From the NCBI GenBank assembly GCA_002361935.1, contig DESD01000023.1, positions 1 through 18,335 of the forward strand: a stretch of 18,335 nt of DNA. Reading direction: 5' to 3'. The translations under genes and the position numbers were made by a program. Every line of letters starts with the position of its first letter. Position 1 is the first letter of the stretch. Positions 13,425 to 18,335 of the stretch are shown here, piece by piece. Below the pieces are notes generated by a model. The model was not told where the DNA came from and made no database searches. It saw only the letters and a list, made by a program, of their open reading frames with translations. This DNA is from Ruminococcaceae bacterium UBA3323. Its GTDB lineage: Bacteria; Bacillota; Clostridia; Oscillospirales; Acutalibacteraceae.

Positions 13425-13756
13425 GCGTGTGGAAAAGCGTAATTATATATTTTATATATAAGTGCCTTATTTCTGCACATCCAGATATGCGTTGATGCCG
13501 GAGGTGGCGTTCAGTGTGTTTGCTTGCACTGAATGGGAATTTCGGCGGAGTATGTCCGATTTTAAACCGGGCGAAATCATACCAGTATTCAGCTATCCGC
13601 AGGTGACTTGCGAACGTCTGCAGTCTGTGGGATAGGTCTGCGCCCGAATGATATTTCTTCATTCGGTTTTTAAAAGGGCAGGATTGAAACACACGGCAGG
13701 GTGGTAAGAAATGGCTGGTAAAGTCTCGCACCAATATTTTTCAGGAGGAAAAGTAA
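13425..13756 (+). promoter_or_regulatory. Structured S10-operon leader with alternative pairings
   Basis: The roughly 330-base leader holds several hairpins seen by eye. TTATATAT (13443-13450) pairs with 13454-13461; ATGCC (13495-13499) with 13506-13510; TTCAGTG (13510-13516) with CACTGAA (13527-13533); CGGA (13546-13549) with TCCG (13555-13558); ATTTCG (13539-13544) with CGAAAT (13572-13577); and CTATCCGCAG (13593-13602) with 13625-13635, one bulge. An intrinsic terminator follows at 13644-13671. CGGGCG (13568-13573) is exactly complementary to CGCCCG (13641-13646), which includes the 5' foot of that terminator, and this pairing excludes the 13539/13572 helix, as expected of an antiterminator. 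In E. coli the S10 leader is controlled by ribosomal protein L4, whose gene is in this operon; whether L4 acts here is inference. AGGAGG (13743-13748) serves rpsJ. Confidence 0.7.
13644..13671 (+). terminator. Intrinsic terminator inside the S10 leader (attenuator candidate)
   Basis: CCGAATGA (13644-13651) pairs perfectly with TCATTCGG (13659-13666), with a 7-base loop and five T residues directly after the stem (13667-13671). It stands 85 bases upstream of the rpsJ start and about 220 bases into the transcript, so termination here would shut off the whole operon. Confidence 0.8.
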
Positions 13757-14071
13757 ATGGCAGCAAGCAAAGTAAAAATCCGCATCAGACTTAAGGGTTA
13801 TGATCACAACCTTGTTGATCAGGCTGCGGAAAAAATCGTTGAAACTGCAAAGAACACCGGTGCTCAGGTAAGCGGTCCGATCCCGCTTCCTACTGAGAAA
13901 GAGGTTATCACAATCCTTCGTGCTGTTCATAAGTACAAGGACAGCCGTGAGCAGTTTGAACAGAGAACACACAAAAGACTCATTGACATTCTCAGACCTT
14001 CAAACAAAACAGTTGAAGCTTTGACAAGTCTTGAGCTCCCGGCCGGCGTTGATATCGAAATCAAATTATAA
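13757..14071 (+). CDS. rpsJ: Ribosomal protein uS10
   Basis: Small-subunit protein uS10 (NusE), 104 residues, normal length. It opens SKVKIRIRLKGYDHNLVDQAAEKIVETAKNTG with family motifs visible as KIRIRLKGYDH and GPIPLPTEKE, followed by the decoding-head loop region HKRLIDI. In the ribosome it sits in the 30S head; with NusB it also joins antitermination complexes on rRNA operons, which is known for the family. AGGAGG ends eight bases before the ATG. It is the first gene of the operon, the standard bacterial position, behind the leader attenuator. Confidence 0.98.
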   Translation: MAASKVKIRIRLKGYDHNLVDQAAEKIVETAKNTGAQVSGPIPLPTEKEVITILRAVHKYKDSREQFEQRTHKRLIDILRPSNKTVEALTSLELPAGVDIEIKL

Positions 14072-14092
14072 TAACGGCGCGGTCGAGGTCAA

Positions 14093-14106
14093 GTTGGGAA
14101 ACCAAC
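14093..14106 (+). promoter_or_regulatory. GNRA-tetraloop hairpin in the rpsJ-rplC spacer
   Basis: GTTGG (14093-14097) and CCAAC (14102-14106) form a perfect stem capped by GAAA, a GNRA tetraloop. It lies within the 57-base spacer, 11 bases before the AAGGAGG ribosome site of rplC. It may stabilise the message or tune rplC translation; there is no T-run. Confidence 0.5.
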
Positions 14107-14128
14107 CAATAACCAAGGAGGAAAAAAT

Positions 14129-14761
14129 ATGAAAAAAGGTCTAATCGGTAAGAAAATCGGCATGACTCAGATTTTCACAGCTGAAGGAAAAGTTATTCCT
14201 GTAACAGTTGTTGAAGCCGGTCCATGCGTAGTTACCCAGAAAAAGACAATGGAGAACGATGGCTACGAAGCAGTTCAGGTTGGCTTTGGCGATGTTAAAA
14301 TCAACAAGGTAAACAAGCCAATGAAGGGCCACTTCGATAAGAACGGCGTTGCTCCCAAGAAAACACTTAAAGAGTTCCGTCTTGAGGATTGCTCAGCTCT
14401 TAACGTTGGCGATATCATCAAGGCAGACACATTCGCTGAAGGCGAAATCGTGGATGTTAAGGGAACTTCAAAGGGCCACGGAACAGCCGGTGCAATTAAG
14501 CGCTGGAATTTCTCAAGACTCCGTGAAACACACGGTACTGGTCCTAACGCAAGACATCAGGGTTCACTCGGTGCTTGCTCAAGTCCTTCAAGAGTATTCA
14601 AGGGCAGAAAAATGGCAGGTCATTACGGTCACGAAACAGTAACAATTCAGAACCTTACAGTTGCAAAGGTTGATGCAGAAAACAATCTTATCGCAATCAA
14701 GGGTGCTATCCCGGGTCCAAAGGGCGGAATTGTTGTTATCGCAGACGCAGTTAAAGCTTAA
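14129..14761 (+). CDS. rplC: Ribosomal protein uL3
   Basis: Large-subunit protein uL3, 210 residues, standard length. The N-terminus KKGLIGKKIGMTQIF is diagnostic, and the long loop that reaches toward the peptidyl-transferase centre is visible as GSLGACSSPSRVFKGRKMAG, where many homologues read a T-x-P-x-RV motif. uL3 is an early assembly protein bound at the 3' end of 23S rRNA. AAGGAGG precedes the ATG, which lies 57 bases after rpsJ, a longer gap than most in this operon; 18 bases separate it from rplD. Confidence 0.98.
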   Translation: MKKGLIGKKIGMTQIFTAEGKVIPVTVVEAGPCVVTQKKTMENDGYEAVQVGFGDVKINKVNKPMKGHFDKNGVAPKKTLKEFRLEDCSALNVGDIIKADTFAEGEIVDVKGTSKGHGTAGAIKRWNFSRLRETHGTGPNARHQGSLGACSSPSRVFKGRKMAGHYGHETVTIQNLTVAKVDAENNLIAIKGAIPGPKGGIVVIADAVKA

Positions 14762-14779
14762 CGAAAGGAGAGATAAATA

Positions 14780-15403
14780 ATGGCACAGGTTCAGGTTTAT
14801 AACCAGGAAGGTCGTAAGACTTCAAAATTAGAACTTGCAGATTCAGTATTCGGTATTGAGCCGAATAAGAATGCAATGCATCTTGCAGTTGTCAGCTATC
14901 TTGCTGCACAGCGCCAGGGCACACAGTCAACTCTCACTCGTTCAGAAGTATCTGGTGGCGGTGCTAAGCCTTGGAGACAGAAGGGTACAGGTCGTGCTCG
15001 TCAGGGTTCAACAAGAAGCCCACAGTGGACACACGGCGGTATTGCTCTTGGTCCTAAGCCAAGAAAGTACAAAGTAGCTTTAAATAAGAAAGTAAAAAGA
15101 CTTGCTATGAAGTCTGCACTTTCAAGCAAAGTTGCTGAATCAGAAATGATGGTTCTTAATAAATTAGAGCTTGAAGAAATCAAAACCAAGGTTATGGTTG
15201 AGGTTTTTGCTAAGCTCAAAACAGGAAAGAAAGTTCTTCTTGTTCTTCCTGAAAACAATGATGTAATCTACAAGAGTGCTCGTAATATTGAGGGCGTTAA
15301 AGTAGTTACAGTTAACACACTTTGTGTTTATGACATTCTTAACTGCAGCAATCTTGTTGTGCTTAAGGATGCAGCAAAGAAGATTGAGGAGGTATATGCA
15401 TAA
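14780..15403 (+). CDS. rplD: Ribosomal protein uL4
   Basis: Large-subunit protein uL4, 207 residues. The extended exit-tunnel loop is visible as RSEVSGGGAKPWRQKGTGRA and continues RQGSTRSPQWTHGG, and the globular part follows (LVLPENNDVIYKSARNIEGV). In gammaproteobacteria uL4 represses its own S10 operon at transcription and translation by acting on the leader; it is therefore the first candidate for any control of the structured leader here, though that is inference. AAAGGAGA precedes the ATG. Its stop codon overlaps the rplW start by one base (TAATG), suggesting translational coupling. Confidence 0.98.
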   Translation: MAQVQVYNQEGRKTSKLELADSVFGIEPNKNAMHLAVVSYLAAQRQGTQSTLTRSEVSGGGAKPWRQKGTGRARQGSTRSPQWTHGGIALGPKPRKYKVALNKKVKRLAMKSALSSKVAESEMMVLNKLELEEIKTKVMVEVFAKLKTGKKVLLVLPENNDVIYKSARNIEGVKVVTVNTLCVYDILNCSNLVVLKDAAKKIEEVYA

Positions 15404-15699
15404 TGAAAACTGCTCAGGATATTATTCTTAAGCCAATCATTACAGAAGAGTCTATGACCGGTATTATGGTAAAGAAATATACCTTCAAGGTTGCTAAGGA
15501 CGCAAACAAAATTGAAATCGCAAAGGCTATTGAAACTGTTTTCCCGGGAACAAAGGTTCTTAAGGTTAACACAATGAATGTTCGTGGTCATGAGCGTCGT
15601 CAGGGTATCCACAGCGGCTACACTCCATCATGGAAAAAGGCTATCGTTACCCTTACAGAAGATTCAAAGGAAATTGAATTCTTCAACGATATGATGTAA
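15403..15699 (+). CDS. rplW: Ribosomal protein uL23
   Basis: Large-subunit protein uL23, 98 residues, normal length. Motifs include IILKPIITEES at the N-terminus, YTFKVAKDANKIEIAKAIE, and the extended loop VLKVNTMNVRGHERRQG. It sits at the exit of the peptide tunnel and docks signal recognition particle and trigger factor. Its ribosome site GGAGGT lies inside the end of rplD, and start and stop overlap by one base. An unusually long 105-base structured spacer separates it from rplB. Confidence 0.98.
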   Translation: MKTAQDIILKPIITEESMTGIMVKKYTFKVAKDANKIEIAKAIETVFPGTKVLKVNTMNVRGHERRQGIHSGYTPSWKKAIVTLTEDSKEIEFFNDMM

Positions 15700-15725
15700 T
15701 CACAACCTTATATATAATAGTATAG

Positions 15726-15796
15726 CGAAAATGAGAATATTTCGGATGATGAGGTATGATGAGTGCCATCTCATCGCAAAGTTATCCGGAAAGGAG
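15726..15796 (+). promoter_or_regulatory. Structured, possibly bistable element before rplB
   Basis: Within the 105-base rplW-rplB spacer, GATGAGGT (15748-15755) pairs with ATCTCATC (15768-15775), one G-T pair, and stacks directly on TTTCGGAT (15740-15747) paired with ATCCGGAA (15784-15791), one G-T pair, with an 8-base bulge on the right. The 3' arm runs into the rplB ribosome site AAGGAG (15791-15796). TTTCG (15740-15744) can instead pair with CGAAA (15726-15730), which would free the ribosome site. The geometry suggests translational control of rplB; a protein ligand is not known from this sequence. Confidence 0.55.
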
Positions 15797-15804
15797 AAAT
15801 AATT

Positions 15805-16638
15805 ATGGCAATAAAGAATTATAAGCCGACTACTCCTTCAAGAAGAAATATGTCGGTTACAGATTATTCTTCCCTCTCAAAAGTTGCTCCTGAAAGATCT
15901 TTGCTTGAACCGCTCAGCAAAAAATCAGGCCGTAACTCTTACGGAAGAATCACTGTTCGTCATCGTGGTGGCGGAAACAGAAAAAAATATCGTGTTATTG
16001 ATTTCAAAAGACAGAAATTCGATATTCCTGCAGAGGTTAAAACAATCGAATACGATCCGAACCGTTCAGCTCATATTGCTCTTATTCAGTATGAAGACGG
16101 TGTAAAGAGCTACATCATAGCTCCTGAAGGTCTTAAGGTTGGCGCAACAGTAGTTGCCGGCCCTAATGCAGATATTGTTGCAGGTAATGCTCTTCCTCTT
16201 AAGAACATTCCTGTTGGTACAATTGTTCACAATGTAGAGCTTTATCCGGGAAGAGGTGCTCAGCTTGCTCGTTCAGCAGGCAACAGCGCTCAGCTTATGG
16301 CTCTTGAAGGTGCATATGCGCTCCTCAGACTTCCATCCGGCGAGCTTCGCAATGTTTCCTGCGATTGTATGGCAACCGTTGGTGTTGTTGGCAACACTGA
16401 CCATGCAAATGTTAAAATCGGTAAAGCCGGCCGTAAGCGCAATATGGGCTGGCGTCCAACCGTTCGCGGTTCTGTTATGAACCCGAATGACCATCCACAC
16501 GGTGGTGGTGAAGGTAAATCACCAATCGGTAGACCGGGACCTGTTACTCCTTGGGGTAAACCTGCTCTTGGCTACAAGACACGCAATAAGAAAAAAGCGT
16601 CTAACAAGATGATCGTAAGACGCCGCAACGGCAAATAA
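15805..16638 (+). CDS. rplB: Ribosomal protein uL2
   Basis: Large-subunit protein uL2, 277 residues from the ATG at 15805, the usual length. It begins AIKNYKPTTPSRRNM, a typical uL2 start; the in-frame extension to 15763 adds residues that fall in the structured spacer and are not uL2-like. AAGGAG ends eight bases before the ATG. RHRGGGNRKKYRVIDF and the C-terminal NPNDHPHGGGEG, with the histidine near the peptidyl-transferase centre, are conserved. uL2 is needed for subunit association and peptidyl transfer. The gene follows a structured spacer and is followed 19 bases later by rpsS. Confidence 0.97.
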   Translation: MAIKNYKPTTPSRRNMSVTDYSSLSKVAPERSLLEPLSKKSGRNSYGRITVRHRGGGNRKKYRVIDFKRQKFDIPAEVKTIEYDPNRSAHIALIQYEDGVKSYIIAPEGLKVGATVVAGPNADIVAGNALPLKNIPVGTIVHNVELYPGRGAQLARSAGNSAQLMALEGAYALLRLPSGELRNVSCDCMATVGVVGNTDHANVKIGKAGRKRNMGWRPTVRGSVMNPNDHPHGGGEGKSPIGRPGPVTPWGKPALGYKTRNKKKASNKMIVRRRNGK

Positions 16639-16657
16639 GAAGAAAGGAGAAGATTAA

Positions 16658-16930
16658 ATGAGTAGAAGTACTAAAAAAGGACCTTATGTAGAAGCAAGTC
16701 TTTACAAAAAGGTTGAGGCTCTTAACGAAAAGGGCGACAAGCAGGTTATCAAAACCTGGTCAAGAAGTTCAACAATCTTCCCTGAATTCGTAGGACACAC
16801 ATTTGCTGTTCACGACGGAAGAAAGCATGTTCCTGTATATGTAACAGAGGATATGGTTGGTCACAAGCTCGGAGAGTTTGCTCCAACAAGAACATTCCGC
16901 GGCCATGCAGGCGCAAAAACATCAAGATAA
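16658..16930 (+). CDS. rpsS: Ribosomal protein uS19
   Basis: Small-subunit head protein uS19, 90 residues, marginally shorter than the 92-93 of many homologues. It begins SRSTKKGPYVEASLYKKVE and carries IKTWSRSSTIFPEFVGHTFAVHDGRKHVPVYV, the core of the family split here as TWSRSSTIFPEFVGHT and HDGRKHVPVYV, ending in FAPTRTFRGHA. With uS13 it contacts tRNA and the large subunit in the head. AAAGGAG precedes the ATG; gaps on both sides are about 19 bases. Confidence 0.98.
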   Translation: MSRSTKKGPYVEASLYKKVEALNEKGDKQVIKTWSRSSTIFPEFVGHTFAVHDGRKHVPVYVTEDMVGHKLGEFAPTRTFRGHAGAKTSR

Positions 16931-16949
16931 GCGAAAGGAGATTTAAACT

Positions 16950-17288
16950 ATGGAAGCAACAGCTAAAGCAACATACGTTCGTATATCTCCACGCAAGGTG
17001 CAGATTGTGCTTGATTTAATCAGAAATCAGCCTTGTGATAAGGCAATGGCTATTCTTAAGTATACACCAAAAGCTGCAACCGAGCCTCTTATGAAGCTTC
17101 TTAAATCAGCAATGGCTAATGCTGAGAATAACAATAATATGGACGTATCAAGATTATATGTAAGTTTCTGCAATGTAACTGCAGGCCCAACTCTTAAGAG
17201 AATTCAGCCAAGAGCTCAGGGCAGAGCTTACAGAATTAATAAAAGAACATCACACATTACCATTACCGTTAAGGAAATGGAAGACTAA
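16950..17288 (+). CDS. rplV: Ribosomal protein uL22
   Basis: Large-subunit protein uL22, 112 residues, normal length. It starts with a short ATAKATYVRISPRKVQIVLD segment typical of the family and ends with the beta-hairpin that lines the peptide exit tunnel, seen as GPTLKRIQPRAQGRAYRINK followed by RTSHITI. Macrolide-resistance changes in other bacteria map to this hairpin; no insertion or deletion is evident here. AAAGGAG precedes the ATG, and 17 bases separate it from rpsC. Confidence 0.98.
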   Translation: MEATAKATYVRISPRKVQIVLDLIRNQPCDKAMAILKYTPKAATEPLMKLLKSAMANAENNNNMDVSRLYVSFCNVTAGPTLKRIQPRAQGRAYRINKRTSHITITVKEMED

Positions 17289-17305
17289 GCAGGAGGAAAA
17301 GTTAG

Positions 17306-18022
17306 ATGGGACAGAAATGTAATCCAACCGGTTTAAGAATCGGTGTTATCAAAAACTGGGACTCCCGCTGGTATGCAAAAAAGGGTGACTTTGCAAATAC
17401 TCTTATTGATGATCATAAGCTTCGTGAGTATCTTCTTGACACCCTTAAAAGCGCAGGTGTTCCTAAAGTAGAAATTGAAAGAGATGCTAAGCGTGTAAGA
17501 ATCAACATCCACTGCGCAAAGCCGGGCATGGTTATCGGCAAGCAGGGTGCTGAAATCGAAAAGCTTAAGGCTATTTGTGCTAAGAAATTAGGCAAGAGCG
17601 CTGATGAGGTTTTCATTAATATTATTGAAATCAAGCAGCCGGATCTTAATTCTATTCTTGTTGCACAAAGCATCGCAACACAGCTTGAAAAGCGTGTATC
17701 ATTCCGCCGTGCTGTTAAGCAGGCAATCCGTAATACAATGAGACTTGGCGCTCGTGGTATTAAGGTTCAGGTTTCAGGCCGTATCGGCGGAGCAGAAATT
17801 GCTCGTACTGAGACTTATAAAGAAGGCACTATCCCGCTTCAGACAATCCGTGCTGACATTGATTACGGCACAGCAGAGGCTGCTACAACTTACGGCCGTA
17901 TCGGTGTAAAAGTTTGGATTTATCAGGGCGAAGTTCTTCGTGAGTCAAGAAATAAGGCTCCGAGAAGAAGAACAAACAACAATCGCCGCAGGGATAATCG
18001 TAAGGAAGGAGGAAATCAGTAA
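17306..18022 (+). CDS. rpsC: Ribosomal protein uS3
   Basis: Small-subunit protein uS3, 238 residues. It opens GQKCNPTGLRIGVIKNWDSRW, contains a KH domain with the GxxG-type loop GMVIGKQGAEIEKL near residue 73, and the C-terminal domain with QVSGRIGGAEIARTE. The tail (RRRTNNNRRRDNRKEGGNQ) is a low-complexity basic extension, variable in the family. uS3 lines the mRNA entry channel and contributes to helicase activity. GGAGG precedes the ATG, and the stop overlaps the rplP start by one base (TAATG). Confidence 0.98.
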   Translation: MGQKCNPTGLRIGVIKNWDSRWYAKKGDFANTLIDDHKLREYLLDTLKSAGVPKVEIERDAKRVRINIHCAKPGMVIGKQGAEIEKLKAICAKKLGKSADEVFINIIEIKQPDLNSILVAQSIATQLEKRVSFRRAVKQAIRNTMRLGARGIKVQVSGRIGGAEIARTETYKEGTIPLQTIRADIDYGTAEAATTYGRIGVKVWIYQGEVLRESRNKAPRRRTNNNRRRDNRKEGGNQ

Positions 18023-18335
18023 TGCTCTTACCTAAGCGTGTAAAACACCGTAAGCAGCACAGAGGTCGTATGACCGGTGAGGCTACAAGAGGAAACAAAG
18101 TAACATACGGTCAGTTTGGTCTTCAGGCTACAGAGCCTGCATGGATTACAGCCGCTCAGATAGAGGCTGCCCGTGTTGCCATGACCCGTTATACAAAGCG
18201 TGGCGGTCAGGTTTGGATTAAGATTTTCCCCGACAAGCCAATTACAGCAAGACCTGCTGATACCCGTATGGGTAAAGGTAAAGGTAATGTTGACTATTGG
18301 GTAGCAGTAGTTAAGCCGGGCAGAGTTATGTTTGA
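18022..18335 (+). CDS. rplP: Ribosomal protein uL16, cut by the window edge
   Basis: The first 104 residues of uL16, open to the window end with no stop. It begins LLPKRVKHRKQHRGRM, the diagnostic start, and contains YGQFGLQATEPAWITAAQIEAAR and GGQVWIKIFPDKPIT, seen as AWITAAQIEAAR and WIKIFPDKP, then MGKGKGNVDYWVAVVKPG. uL16 is a late-assembly protein at the A site. AAGGAGG lies inside the end of rpsC, and the start overlaps the rpsC stop by one base. About 40 residues should remain beyond the window, normally followed by rpmC and rpsQ. Confidence 0.97.
   Translation, partial: MLLPKRVKHRKQHRGRMTGEATRGNKVTYGQFGLQATEPAWITAAQIEAARVAMTRYTKRGGQVWIKIFPDKPITARPADTRMGKGKGNVDYWVAVVKPGRVMF

Noticed and set aside
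13228..13461. Plus-strand open frame of 77 codons between spo0A and rpsJ
   Set aside because: It crosses the consensus S10 promoter, has AT-rich composition with Ile/Tyr/Lys/Phe-rich content typical of spacer DNA, and has no ribosome site.
13711..13794. Short frame MAGKVSHQYFSGGK... that could be a leader peptide before rpsJ
   Set aside because: It overlaps the rpsJ ribosome site and start in another frame and has no clear Shine-Dalgarno of its own; without conservation data it is most likely chance.
15713..15718. TATAAT in the rplW-rplB spacer as an internal promoter
   Set aside because: No acceptable -35 element 16-18 bases upstream; in AT-rich sequence this hexamer occurs by chance.
1..18335. 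Mobile element, prophage, CRISPR array, toxin-antitoxin or defence system
   Set aside because: No transposase, integrase, phage, Cas or defence-like protein is encoded, there are no spaced direct repeats of CRISPR type, and every long frame on the expected strand is a recognised housekeeping or sporulation gene.

Overview
The window looks like a core chromosomal segment of a low-GC, Gram-positive, endospore-forming bacterium, most likely a member of the Clostridia and plausibly of the Ruminococcaceae/Oscillospiraceae side (inference from gene content and order, not from any search). The evidence is Spo0A and SpoIVB (sporulation), HPr kinase/phosphorylase and WhiA (Firmicutes-type regulators), strong AGGAGG-type ribosome binding sites throughout, AT-rich spacers and sigma-A-like promoters. 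I see no transposase, phage gene, CRISPR array, tRNA or rRNA.

Layout. (1) Positions 1-1397, minus strand: the N-terminus of a membrane-anchored or secreted protein cut by the window edge, and a GT4 glycosyltransferase that resembles the glycolipid-forming group. (2) Positions 1398-1570: a divergent promoter region. (3) Positions 1571-9732, plus strand: a tight run of hprK, a ROK glucokinase, murB, rapZ (yvcJ), whiA and dnaE. Gaps run from a 1-base overlap to 55 bases and no internal terminator was found, so this is probably one transcription unit joining carbon sensing, sugar phosphorylation, wall precursor synthesis, cell-cycle regulation and a replicative polymerase. (4) pfkA has its own promoter (9755-9783) and terminator (10810-10838). 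(5) spoIVB and spo0A follow, separated by 296 bases rich in dyad symmetry. spo0A has an extended -10 promoter and a clear terminator. (6) A fully consensus sigma-A promoter (13390-13418) starts the S10 ribosomal protein operon: a leader of about 330 nucleotides with its own intrinsic terminator, then rpsJ-rplC-rplD-rplW-rplB-rpsS-rplV-rpsC-rplP, the last cut by the window edge.

How the parts fit. HPrK senses glycolytic state by phosphorylating HPr on serine; glucokinase and phosphofructokinase carry out the two ATP-consuming steps of upper glycolysis; MurB, RapZ and WhiA connect to the envelope and cell cycle; Spo0A makes the sporulation decision and SpoIVB signals late in spore formation. 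The protein-coding content is conventional. The most interesting signals are non-coding: (a) a terminator/antiterminator-like arrangement in the S10 leader, (b) a structured, apparently bistable 105-base spacer before rplB inside the operon, and (c) a perfect 13-bp inverted repeat plus further dyads and a possible Spo0A box upstream of spo0A. All structures were paired by eye, not with a folding program.
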